A DNA stretch of 64,000 nucleotides from VAXT01 sp035318925 (GTDB lineage Bacteria > Actinomycetota > Thermoleophilia > Gaiellales > Gaiellaceae), in the NCBI GenBank assembly GCA_035318925.1, contig DATHDS010000021.1, positions 186,001-250,000 of the forward strand, in the 5' to 3' direction. The notes below the pieces were generated by a model. It saw nothing but the letters and a program-made list of their open reading frames with translations. It did not search any database and was not told where the DNA came from. Below are positions 49,553 through 56,562 of this stretch, piece after piece. The position numbers and the translations under genes were made by a program. Numbering within the stretch: the first letter of the stretch is position 1; every line of letters begins with the position of its first letter.

Positions 49553-49568
49553 TTGACTGACCAGTCAA
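49553..49568. promoter_or_regulatory. Perfect TetR-type palindrome upstream of the large secreted protein gene
   Basis: TTGACTG-AC-CAGTCAA, seven paired bases on each side of a two-base centre, the form of many TetR-family operators. It overlaps the stop codon of the small secreted-protein gene above and lies 257 bases before the large secreted protein. Its sequence differs from the operator before paaA, so the TetR gene in this window is probably not its regulator. Confidence 0.6.
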
Positions 49569-50056
49569 TCTGGCTTCACGTAGAGCGCGAGCCTGACCGC
49601 GCCCGGGCAGCCGACGATTCCGTTCACTTTCCACTTCCCCGAAAGACCTCTCCCGGCGAAACGCGACTCGGCCTCGGTCGCCTCGGCATCACCGTCGCTG
49701 AGGCGATACCCGGCCGCGGGCAGGCGAACAAAGAAGTCGACCGCGTCCTGGAAGCTCTGCCCGACGACGCCGCGCACGATCGTGATGCCCGGATCCATTC
49801 GCTCGACGGAGCCGAGCACCGTTTCCGGCGGTAGAACGGCGGCCGGAACTGCAGCCGGCCGGGCCACTTGCCCCTGCACCGAAGCGCACGTCCGCGCAGG
49901 GCCTGCGCCACGGAACGCGTGCCCATCGGTCCGAGCGGCGATACCGAGAGCGACGGCGGCAAGCAGGGCGAGCGACACGCCGGAGACGCCGCGCCTTCCG
50001 AGCACCCGCATGCCGTGCACTCCGCCGCCTTCTCGAGTTCGATTCTTGTCGATCAT
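49565..50056 (-). CDS. Small secreted protein, unknown
   Basis: Up to 163 residues. After a short polar start there is a signal-peptide-like segment (GVSGVSLALLAAVALGIAA) and then a mature domain with VLPPETVLGSVERMDPGITI, RGVVGQSFQDAVDFFVRLPA, AGYRLSDGDAEATEAESRFA and GKWKVNGIVGCPGAVRLALY. No family is recognised. Two starts are possible: ATG at 50056 (GAGG just upstream) and ATG at 50011 (MRVLGRRGVSG, nearer the signal peptide). It lies between the two giant secreted-protein genes on the same strand. Confidence 0.68.
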   Translation of the reverse strand: MIDKNRTREGGGVHGMRVLGRRGVSGVSLALLAAVALGIAARTDGHAFRGAGPARTCASVQGQVARPAAVPAAVLPPETVLGSVERMDPGITIVRGVVGQSFQDAVDFFVRLPAAGYRLSDGDAEATEAESRFAGRGLSGKWKVNGIVGCPGAVRLALYVKPD

Positions 50057-50078
50057 CCGATCCTCATGCGTCAGCAGC

Positions 50079-50116
50079 GATGGGGCCGGCGGGCACGCAA
50101 GCGCGCCGGCCCCATC
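50079..50116 (-). terminator. Strong hairpin after the 970-residue secreted protein
   Basis: GATGGGGCCGGC and GCCGGCCCCATC, a perfect 12-base stem with a 14-base loop, just after the stop of the second giant secreted-protein gene. No T-run follows. It separates that gene from the small secreted-protein gene. Confidence 0.7.
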
Positions 50117-50126
50117 CTCGGCGCTA

Positions 50127-53039
50127 TCAGCCGACTTTGCCGCCGTGGACCGTCACGATCCGCGAGCCGGAGTTGTTGGACTCACTGGACTCTGTGATCG
50201 CGTTCGCCGGATCCGCGGTCGCCACAACGGTGTGTGTGCCGTTGCCGTGAGTGTCCCAGGCGACCGAGGTCCGACCGGTGCCGCCCGGCGCGATCGAGCC
50301 GATCGTCTGGATCGATCCCACCTGGACGCCGTCCACGGTGAAGCGCACTCGAACGTTCGAAGCAAGCACGGTTCCGCTGTTGTGGACGACCACGGCGATC
50401 ACCTGGTCGTTGCCGTCCCCGCGCAGGCCGGTGAAGGTGAGGTCGTTCGCCCCCACGACGAGGTCGGGCAGTGGGACCGGGCAGGTCTCGTTGCCCTGAA
50501 CGGTGTAGGTCCCCGTCCGTGCGAGCGAGTCCGGGCTGTTGTCCGGGGTGATCGCCCCACCCGGGCCGGCCTCGACACGGATGCGGACGAGGAAGTCGGT
50601 CAGGTGGTCACCCGCGCTCATGCCCAGAGCGGAGCGGGCGAGGACGATCCTGATCGTGCCGTCAGTCGAGTAGCCACTCGCCACGCCGGCCGGCGTGGCG
50701 GCGCCGCTCACGCTCGTGCCGTTTCCGTAGCCGTAGCTGACGGTTCCGATCGCATCGGTCTGCATGCGCACGAAGTGGTCGGCACCGTCGGCCGTCCTCA
50801 GGATGAGCGGCCACGTCGTGTCCGACGGGACGCTGGTCAGGTCGGCCACCTTGAGGATGAACTCGACGTTGCCGAGCCCGATCGACCGAGGCTCCGCGAT
50901 CGAGACCCACTGGAGGTCGTGAGCGGGGTCGTTGTCCAGCGCGTCGCCCGTCGGGTCGCTGAGGATGCGCACACCCGGCGCGACGCATGGATCGTCGGGT
51001 GGCGGCGGGGGAATCGGGCTGACCTCGTTCGAGGCCGCGCCCTCGCCGGTCGCATTCACCGCCGAGACCTTGTACGTGTAGGTCGTCCCGGAGACGAGCT
51101 GGGTGTCGGAGTACGACGTCGCCCCGGCCGACACGGTGGACAGAAGCGCATACGACGACGAGCCGCTGCGGCGATACACCTTGTAGCCCGTGATCGCGGA
51201 GCCGCCGTCGTTTGGCGCCTGCCACGTGAGCAGATTCGATGGCGGCGACCCGCCGATCGCCTTGCCGCTCAGGTTCGGGGCGGCCGGCACCGTGTGCCGG
51301 TCGAAGGCCGCGAACAGCCCGCGGCCGTTGACCTGCCGCGAGATCGTCCCGAGCGCCGAGAACGTGTTCGGCGGCGCGGCAACGCAGGCATCGAGGCAGC
51401 CGTCGGCGTATCCGACGAGCACGCGCCCTTGACGATCGACGCTCGAGTCGTTGAAGTCGAGCAGGTTGCGCGTCCCGTTTCCGCAGCCGGTGAAGCCGCC
51501 GCCGCAGATCGTGCCGCGCTGCACCGGGTTGTTCGGAGCCGCATTGACCGTCGTCCAGGTTGCGCCTCCATCGTACGTGGCCGAAACGTAGAGGTACCAC
51601 ACGCCCGGCCAAGAGGGATCGTCGCCGAAGGCTCCCGAAGCGGTCGACGTCGTCCCGAGGAACGCGACCGAGGCGCGGTTGCCGTCACCGGCAATCGTGG
51701 CCGGGAACGCGCTCTGAGCGACGCCGAGCGGCGCACCGAGATCGTGGCCGTTCACCCACGTCAGTCCGTGGTCGTGCGAGACGGCGACCTTCGCGTGACC
51801 GTCTCCGTCGTCGAAGCCGACGTACAGCGTGTTGTCGGCGCCGATCCCGACCGACGGGTCCCAGGCACCGCTCGTGCTACCCGGAATCGTCCGAATCGAC
51901 CAGGTGAGACCGTTGTCCTCGGAGACGACGACGGCCTGCCGGCCGCCGCACGCCTTGTTCGGGACGTAGACCGTGCCGTCGGGGCCGACCTTGACGTGGC
52001 CGTGGAGGCCGCCGCACTGGTCGGTGTAGATCGGCACGGCGGGGGTGAAGGAAAGGCCGCCGTTGTCGCTGCGCGCGCAGAGCGCGGCGACGAGATCCTG
52101 CGAGCAGTAGTAGAACGCGTGCGGATAGACGGTGCCGAAGAGCGGCGCGTGATACGGGCCGGCACCGATCGTCTGGTGGTCGACGCCGCCGTTCAGCGGG
52201 CCGCCTTCGCTCGGGAGCCAGCTCGCACCGTCGTTGTCGGTGATGGCGGCGAGACTCGTCGTCCCGGAGAGTTGCGAGCTCACCCAGCGGCCGGTGCTCG
52301 AGTCCATAAACCCGATCGGGTCGAGCGAGACGAGCGCGGCGGTCGGGAAGGTGACGTCGGTCCAGGTCGCGTTCGGCGGTGACACGGAGTCGTCGAAGGA
52401 GACGCGGGCCGCGGTCAGGCCGGCCTGGAACATGGCCTTGCCGCTGACCCAGTTCGCCCCCACCGAGGGCTCGCCGGCGTCGCCGCCGATGCTGCTCGGA
52501 GCCGGGTGGTCGGCGAAGCTGAGCGGCTCCGTCCCGTCCGCCGGCGGCCAGGAGCCGTCGAGCGCGCTCAAGGTCGCACTCGCCGTGTAACTGTTCCCGT
52601 CCGGGCCGACGAGCGGCGCGAACGGCGCAGCGCCGACCGTGTACGTCCCCGCCGTCGGATTCGTGAGCGTCACGATCTCGGGCTGGTTCGGGCCGTTGCC
52701 CGAGCTGCCGGCGAGGCCGCCGTTCGGGCCCCAGACGGTCAGGTCCCAGTCGCCGGCCGGCGCGAGGACGATCTTGACCTGGAATTGGTACGCCGGCGGG
52801 TCGATCGTGAGCCGGAAGTTGTCGCAGGTCGAGTCGTTCGGGCCGCTGCACGTGCCCGCGGTGGCGAGCGTGAAAGGCCCCGTCCACGTGACGGACGGAT
52901 TCGTGCCAGAAACGGTTCCCGCTCCCGGGTTCGCCGCGTTCGAGCTCGCGAGCGGCAACGCGAGTAGCGTCCCCGCGGCCGCGATCAGGAGAAACAGTTT
53001 GAGCACGCGCCTACGCGTGCTCGCCAGCTGGATCTTCAT
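50127..53039 (-). CDS. Very large secreted propeller protein with FN3 and CARDB-like domains
   Basis: 970 residues with basic N-terminus and signal peptide (VLKLFLLIAAAGTLLALPLA). Domains: PPC-like beta domain (TIDPPAYQFQVKIVLAPAGD), sialidase-like propeller with Asp-box repeats (CARSDNGGLSFTP, VVVSEDNGLTWSI, VAVSHDHGLTWVN), one fibronectin type III domain (PSNLLTWQAPNDGGSAITGY to SNEVSPIPPPPP), a further beta domain (DPTGDALDNDPAHDLQWVSI), and a C-terminal CARDB domain (LPDLVVGANDLTFTGLRGDG to ESSESNNSGSRIVTV). The first half is related to the protein at 46372. ATG start with a G-rich site just upstream. Role unknown; adhesive or binding seems most likely. Confidence 0.8.
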   Translation of the reverse strand: MKIQLASTRRRVLKLFLLIAAAGTLLALPLASSNAANPGAGTVSGTNPSVTWTGPFTLATAGTCSGPNDSTCDNFRLTIDPPAYQFQVKIVLAPAGDWDLTVWGPNGGLAGSSGNGPNQPEIVTLTNPTAGTYTVGAAPFAPLVGPDGNSYTASATLSALDGSWPPADGTEPLSFADHPAPSSIGGDAGEPSVGANWVSGKAMFQAGLTAARVSFDDSVSPPNATWTDVTFPTAALVSLDPIGFMDSSTGRWVSSQLSGTTSLAAITDNDGASWLPSEGGPLNGGVDHQTIGAGPYHAPLFGTVYPHAFYYCSQDLVAALCARSDNGGLSFTPAVPIYTDQCGGLHGHVKVGPDGTVYVPNKACGGRQAVVVSEDNGLTWSIRTIPGSTSGAWDPSVGIGADNTLYVGFDDGDGHAKVAVSHDHGLTWVNGHDLGAPLGVAQSAFPATIAGDGNRASVAFLGTTSTASGAFGDDPSWPGVWYLYVSATYDGGATWTTVNAAPNNPVQRGTICGGGFTGCGNGTRNLLDFNDSSVDRQGRVLVGYADGCLDACVAAPPNTFSALGTISRQVNGRGLFAAFDRHTVPAAPNLSGKAIGGSPPSNLLTWQAPNDGGSAITGYKVYRRSGSSSYALLSTVSAGATSYSDTQLVSGTTYTYKVSAVNATGEGAASNEVSPIPPPPPDDPCVAPGVRILSDPTGDALDNDPAHDLQWVSIAEPRSIGLGNVEFILKVADLTSVPSDTTWPLILRTADGADHFVRMQTDAIGTVSYGYGNGTSVSGAATPAGVASGYSTDGTIRIVLARSALGMSAGDHLTDFLVRIRVEAGPGGAITPDNSPDSLARTGTYTVQGNETCPVPLPDLVVGANDLTFTGLRGDGNDQVIAVVVHNSGTVLASNVRVRFTVDGVQVGSIQTIGSIAPGGTGRTSVAWDTHGNGTHTVVATADPANAITESSESNNSGSRIVTVHGGKVG

Positions 53040-53076
53040 GGTGCCCCCCCGGTATCGGTGATAGCGCTACGGAAAA

Positions 53077-53095
53077 CGGGGCGAGATATGCCCCG
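53077..53095 (-). terminator. Short hairpin between the tetR gene and the 970-residue protein gene
   Basis: CGGGGC-gagatat-GCCCCG, six paired bases with a seven-base loop, extended by GGAA/TTCC after an internal loop. It lies after the TetR stop on the same strand and before the next start, so it could end the regulator transcript or sit in the next leader. Confidence 0.4.
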
Positions 53096-53118
53096 AATTC
53101 CGCAATCTGAAACGTCTG

Positions 53119-53700
53119 TTACGAGTTGCGCGCGGTCGCGTATCCGCGCATGCCGTCCAGGAGCAGCGCGCAGAACCGGTCGGCGAGCTCGTCCGTGTCG
53201 CGGCCCGGCTGCAGCCACGTGTACGCCCAGTTCGCAGCCGAGAGCGTGAGCAGGGCGGCGGTCGCGTCGTCGAGGTCGGTGCGCAATTCGCCGAGCTCGC
53301 GGCCCTCCCGGAAGAGGGCCCGCACCCGGTCCTCGTACCGCCGGCGCTCGTTCAGGATCTCGGTGCTTCGCTCACCCTCGAGATACCGCCACTCGCGCAT
53401 GAAGACGGTCGCCACGTCGAGCTGCTCGGCGACGACGCGGAGATGACCGCGCAGGGCGAGCCGGATCTTCTCCATCGCCGTCAGGTCGTCAGGGATCGCA
53501 TCGAGCGCGGCGTGAAAGGCATCCGCCCCGTCCCGCATCGCCTCGTAGAGGAGGTCCTCCTTCGACGAGATGTGCGCGTAGAGCGAGCCCTTCTGGACGC
53601 CCATCGCCTTCGCCAGGTCGCCGATCGACGTCCCGTGGTAGCCCTTCTCCGCAAAGAGGCGGGCGGCCTCGCGCGTCAGCTGCGACCTGCGGGTGGACAT
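53119..53700 (-). CDS. TetR-family regulator, PaaR-like
   Basis: 193 residues. N-terminal DNA-binding domain RRSQLTREAARLFAEKGYHG, TSIGDLAKAMGVQKGSLYAH and ISSKEDLLYEAM is typical TetR; the C-terminal TetR_C domain contains VFMREWRYLEGERSTEILNE. It is divergent from paaABCD with only 41 bases between, which hold a 20-base palindrome. By position and operator it is most likely the phenylacetyl-CoA-responsive repressor of the pathway (inference); KstR2/FadR-like homologues look similar. Confidence 0.85.
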   Translation of the reverse strand: MSTRRSQLTREAARLFAEKGYHGTSIGDLAKAMGVQKGSLYAHISSKEDLLYEAMRDGADAFHAALDAIPDDLTAMEKIRLALRGHLRVVAEQLDVATVFMREWRYLEGERSTEILNERRRYEDRVRALFREGRELGELRTDLDDATAALLTLSAANWAYTWLQPGRDTDELADRFCALLLDGMRGYATARNS

Positions 53701-53711
53701 AGTACGATTAG

Positions 53712-53731
53712 ACCCTAACGATCGTTCGGGT
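53712..53731. promoter_or_regulatory. Operator between tetR/paaR-like gene and paaA
   Basis: A 20-base palindrome with one mismatched pair, core CTAACGATCGTTCG. It fits the form C-N-AACG-N2-CGTT-N-G that I recall for Thermus PaaR sites. It ends just before the paaA ribosome site (GGAGG, 53733) and 12 bases from the regulator's start, so binding could shut off both genes. Confidence 0.7.
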
Positions 53732-53741
53732 AGGAGGCGAG

Positions 53742-54644
53742 ATGACCGCTCAGGAACACGAATTCCTCGACTACGTCCAGGCCGGCGGCCAGGTCGAGAC
53801 CGGTGACTGGATGCCCGACGACTACCGGGCGAAGCTGATCAAGTTCATCGAGATGCACGGAAACTCGGAGCTGATGGGAGTCCTCCCCGAGCGCGAGTGG
53901 ATCCTGCGCGCACCGACCCTTCAGCGCAAGCTCGCGTTGACCGCGAAGGTGCAGGACGAGGTCGGCCACTCGCAGCTCATCTACCGGGTCGTCGAGGACC
54001 TCGGCAAGCCGCGGGCGCAGTGCCTCGAGGACCTGATCTCGGGCAAGTCGAAGTTCCACAACGTCTTTCACTACCCGACGAAGACGTGGGGCGACGTCGG
54101 CGTCATCGCCTGGCTCGTGGACGCCGCGGCGATCATCAGCCAGAAGGCGCTCCTCAAGTGCTCGTACGCGCCGTACGCGCGGATCATGAAGAAGATCTGC
54201 TGGGAGGAGTCGTTCCACATCCTCCACGGACGCGACGTGATCCTGACGATGATGAACGGCACCGACGAGCAACGGGAGCTCGTTCAGGAGGCGCTCAATC
54301 GCTGGTGGGCGCCACTGATGCAGTTCCACGGGAACCCGATCCCGTCCGACGAGGATCCGATGTACTTGTGGCGGATCAAGAGCCAGGGGAACGGCGAGGC
54401 GCGCCAGCAGTTCCTCGACGGCTACGTGCCGCAGGTCTGGGAGCTCGGCCTGACGGTGCCCGACCCAAAGCTGCGCAAGGACGAGGAGACCGGCGTCTGG
54501 GAGTTCACGGAGCCCGACTGGGACGAGCTGAAGCACGTCGTCACCGGGCACGGGCCGATGACCCAGGAGCGGCTCGACCTCAGGCGCACGACCCGGGACG
54601 AGACCGAGTGGGTGCGCCGGGCCGTTCTCGCCGAAGCAGCCTGA
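53742..54644 (+). CDS. paaA: Phenylacetyl-CoA 1,2-epoxidase subunit PaaA
   Basis: Catalytic diiron oxygenase subunit that makes ring-1,2-epoxyphenylacetyl-CoA. ExxH iron motifs at E73/H76 (VQDEVGHSQLIYRV) and E156/H159 (ICWEESFHILHGRD), with KSKFHNVFHYPTKTWGDVGV and MQFHGNPIPSDEDPMYLWRI typical of PaaA. 300 residues. ATG with GGAGG five bases before it. It starts the plus-strand paaABCD operon, coupled to paaB by a TGATG overlap. Confidence 0.96.
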   Translation: MTAQEHEFLDYVQAGGQVETGDWMPDDYRAKLIKFIEMHGNSELMGVLPEREWILRAPTLQRKLALTAKVQDEVGHSQLIYRVVEDLGKPRAQCLEDLISGKSKFHNVFHYPTKTWGDVGVIAWLVDAAAIISQKALLKCSYAPYARIMKKICWEESFHILHGRDVILTMMNGTDEQRELVQEALNRWWAPLMQFHGNPIPSDEDPMYLWRIKSQGNGEARQQFLDGYVPQVWELGLTVPDPKLRKDEETGVWEFTEPDWDELKHVVTGHGPMTQERLDLRRTTRDETEWVRRAVLAEAA

Positions 54645-54931
54645 TGATCTGGGAGGTCTTTCGGCAAGAGCGAAAAGGCCAGCCGTTTGCGCACGCGGGC
54701 TCGGTCGAGGCGCCCGACGCGGCGTACGCGGACTGGTACGCGCGCGAGCAGTTCGGCCGCCGCGGCGAGTCGGTCGCGCTCTGGGTCGTCGCGCGCGAGC
54801 ACGTGCACGAGATCGACGAGTTCATCGACGAGCTGGCGCGGAACTACCACCGGGTGGACGGGTACCCCCTCAAGGAAAAGTTGAAGGAGGCACGTGACCG
54901 AGCGGGCACAGCTGCTCCTGCCGATCGCTGA
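54644..54931 (+). CDS. paaB: Phenylacetyl-CoA 1,2-epoxidase subunit PaaB
   Basis: Small structural subunit of the epoxidase complex, 95 residues: MIWEVFRQERKGQPFAHAGS, VEAPDAAYADWYAREQFGRR, then VALWVVAREHVHEI, the standard PaaB fold. ATG overlaps the paaA stop by one base. Its 3' end runs 38 bases into paaC, whose ribosome site (GGAGG) lies inside this gene. Confidence 0.93.
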   Translation: MIWEVFRQERKGQPFAHAGSVEAPDAAYADWYAREQFGRRGESVALWVVAREHVHEIDEFIDELARNYHRVDGYPLKEKLKEARDRAGTAAPADR

Positions 54932-55466
54932 CGACGAGCTCGTCCTCGGCTGGCGCAACTCCGAGTGGACAGGCATCGCGCCCTTCCTCGAGGAGGACGT
55001 CGCGTTCTCGTCGATCGCGCAGAACGAGATCGGCCACGCGCGGGCGCTTTACCAGCTCGTCGCCGAGGAGCTCGGGACGACGGCCGACGAGCTGGCGTTC
55101 GACCGCAAGCCCGAGGAGTACCAGTGCTCGCGGTTCGTCGAGCTCCGCTTCGTCCCGGACTGGGCGAAGACGATTGCGCGGCACTACCTCTACGAGGAAG
55201 CCGACGAGCGGCGGATCAAGGCGCTGATGGAATCCGACGACTCCGAGGTCGCCGGGCTCGCGGCAAAGATCGACCGCGAAGAGGCGTACCACCGGATGCA
55301 CTCGCAAATGTGGTTCGACCGGCTGCAAGACGAGCCCCGCTTCATCCAAGCCGTCGAGGAGCTCCGGCCTCTGGTCGACGAGCGCGGTGAGCACACACCG
55401 GAGTTCGCCGAGCTCTGGAATGAGATGACGTCGGTCCGGCGCTCGGTCGCGGGAGCGACGTGGTAA
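54894..55466 (+). CDS. paaC: Phenylacetyl-CoA 1,2-epoxidase subunit PaaC, short form
   Basis: Structural partner of PaaA. Recognised from LPIADDELVLGWRNSEWTGI, IAPFLEEDVAFSSIAQNEIG-HARALY and AKTIARHYLYEEADERRIKA, ending RRSVAGATW, close to the E. coli ending. At 190 residues it is shorter than E. coli PaaC (about 248), missing a stretch before the C-terminus. It keeps two ExxH motifs (E45/H48 and E130/H133), although the E. coli protein has lost iron ligands. GTG start after GGAGG. Confidence 0.88.
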   Translation: MTERAQLLLPIADDELVLGWRNSEWTGIAPFLEEDVAFSSIAQNEIGHARALYQLVAEELGTTADELAFDRKPEEYQCSRFVELRFVPDWAKTIARHYLYEEADERRIKALMESDDSEVAGLAAKIDREEAYHRMHSQMWFDRLQDEPRFIQAVEELRPLVDERGEHTPEFAELWNEMTSVRRSVAGATW

Positions 55467-55999
55467 CCGCCGAGCACGTGTGGGCCGCCCTCGCGGAGAT
55501 CGCGGACCCCGAGATCCCGACGATCTCGATCGTCGACCTCGGAGTCGTCCGCAGCGTGTCCGTCGAGCCATGTCCCGACACCCCCCGTCCCGGGACCAGG
55601 TCCGGGGACATGGCGGGGCCGGACAGCCGGGTACGCGTCGAGTTCACGCCGACGTTCCTCGGCTGCCCCGCGCTCGAGGTGATGCGCGACCAGATGGCCG
55701 AGCGGATCCGCGAGCTCGGCGCCGAGCCCGAGGTCGAGGTGATCCTCGACGACTCGTGGTCGACCGACCGGATCACGCCGGAGGGCCGAGAGAAGCTCCG
55801 CGCGTCCGGCTTCGCCCCGCCGGCGCCGCGAGCAGCCGGCGGCCCGCAGCTCGTCCAGCTCCAGAGCAACGCCTTCCGGTGCCCGTACTGCAACTCCACG
55901 GAGACGAGGCTCGAGAACATCTTCGGCCCCACGCCGTGCAGGTCGATCCGCTACTGCGAGAGCTGCCGCCAGCCGTTCGAGCAGTTCAAGACCATCTGA
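55460..55999 (+). CDS. paaD: PaaD, DUF59/MIP18-type Fe-S assembly factor of the epoxidase, with internal repeat insertion
   Basis: 179 residues. DUF59 domain: HVWAALAEIADPEIPTISIV, DLGVVRSVSVE, then FTPTFLGCPALEVMRDQMAE with the active Cys; the C-terminal zinc-ribbon-like tail has FRCPYCNSTETRLENIFGPT and YCESCRQPFEQFKTI, as in PaaD/PaaJ. Between SVSVE and RVRVE are about 20 residues (PCPDTPRPGTRSGDMAGP) encoded by dispersed repeat copy C, in frame. It sits between two beta strands in a loop, so function may be kept. GTG start overlaps the paaC stop. PaaE, the reductase, does not follow. Confidence 0.92.
   Translation: MVTAEHVWAALAEIADPEIPTISIVDLGVVRSVSVEPCPDTPRPGTRSGDMAGPDSRVRVEFTPTFLGCPALEVMRDQMAERIRELGAEPEVEVILDDSWSTDRITPEGREKLRASGFAPPAPRAAGGPQLVQLQSNAFRCPYCNSTETRLENIFGPTPCRSIRYCESCRQPFEQFKTI
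55586..55610. repeat. Dispersed palindromic repeat, copy C (inside paaD)
   Basis: CGTCC-C-GGGACC-A-GGTCCG-G-GGACA, 25 bases, with flank GAGCC-ATGTCCC-GACACCCCCC before and TGG after. It aligns with the reverse complement of copy B over about 45 bases and shares GGGACCAGGTCC with copy A. It is in frame in paaD. Confidence 0.8.
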
Positions 56000-56014
56000 C
56001 GGTAGGTTCTCGTC

Positions 56015-56236
56015 GTGGCGAAGGTCCTGATCCAGTACTGCCCAGTCTGAAACAGCTACGACACACGGGCTGCGAGTCTCGCGGCCGAGCTGAACGACGA
56101 GACCGAGCACGAGGCCGAGATCGAAGAGGGCGCCAAGAGCCAGTACGACGTGCTGGCAGACGGCGAGCTCATTTTCTCGAAGCAGCAGGAGGGCCGGTTC
56201 CCCGAGCACTCCGAGATCCGCGCGCTGCTCGACTAA
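56015..56236 (+). CDS. SelW/Rdx-family redox protein with in-frame UGA (probable selenoprotein)
   Basis: A 74-codon frame read with UGA at codon 12 as selenocysteine. It starts GTG-A-K-V-L-I-Q, then Q-Y-C9-P-V-U12-N, the CxxU motif of SelW/SelT/SelH-type thioredoxin-like proteins, followed by SYDTRAASLAAELNDE, EHEAEIEEGAKSQYDVLADG, ELIFSKQQEGRFPEHSEIRA and LLD. The C-terminal strand 'DGELIFSK-x3-GRFP' is very characteristic of the family, so the reading frame is real on both sides of the UGA. Cys homologues have C-P-V-C. A hairpin begins two bases after the UGA. It starts 15 bases after the paaD stop. The other reading is a point-mutated pseudogene. No sel genes are in the window. Confidence 0.72.
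56053..56092 (+). promoter_or_regulatory. Bacterial SECIS-like hairpin just after the UGA
   Basis: Starting two bases after the UGA: outer stem CAGCT/AGCTG, a large one-sided internal loop, inner stem GGCTGCGA paired with TCGCGGCC (one G-T pair), apical loop G-T-C with G at its first position (56076), 26 bases from the UGA. These features fit the usual bSECIS description (G in the first two loop bases, 16-37 bases from UGA). The region is also coding. Confidence 0.55.
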
Positions 56237-56561
56237 TTTGCGGGCGCACGAAGTAACCGGCCAACACGCCGACCACGATCAGCGGCAGCGCCATGAGCCC
56301 CAGAACCATGACGCTGAACCAGATCGGGATGTCGGCGCCCGCGTAAGCGTCGCTATACCCGGCCGGAACGGAGAGCAGGAAAACAGCTCCCGGTAGCAGA
56401 AGCGCCCACCACCGGAGAAGAGCTCCGGCGAGGATCTGAGCCGCGACCAGGATCACCCAGATCGGAGCCTCAGGTAGGTCCCAACCTCGATCCGCGACGC
56501 CGTACACCCACGTGACCACGAGGGTTAGGTAGGCGAAGGCAACGAGAAGCTTGGAGCTCAT
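56169..56561 (-). CDS. Small polytopic membrane protein, unknown
   Basis: 130 residues, four helices: KLLVAFAYLTLVVTWVYGVA, APIWVILVAAQILAGALLRW, WALLLPGAVFLLSVPAGY, WFSVMVLGLMALPLIVVGVL, then a basic tail. No family recognised. ATG start one base after the stop of the next gene. It converges on the selenoprotein gene and overlaps it by 68 bases. It forms a pair with the following membrane gene, divergent from an XRE regulator. Confidence 0.66.
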   Translation of the reverse strand: MSSKLLVAFAYLTLVVTWVYGVADRGWDLPEAPIWVILVAAQILAGALLRWWALLLPGAVFLLSVPAGYSDAYAGADIPIWFSVMVLGLMALPLIVVGVLAGYFVRPQISRAARGSRSARGTGPPAASRK

Positions 56562-56562
56562 C

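Noticed and set aside
49437..49634. A 65-codon open frame in the gap before the large secreted protein
   Set aside because: It overlaps the end of a better supported gene, has no family signal and spans the operator sites.
56041..56060. The UGA in the SelW-like gene as a simple stop with an upstream mini-gene
   Set aside because: Conserved family features continue for 60 codons after it in the same frame, and an 11-codon product would carry no fold. A pseudogene by point mutation remains possible but explains less.
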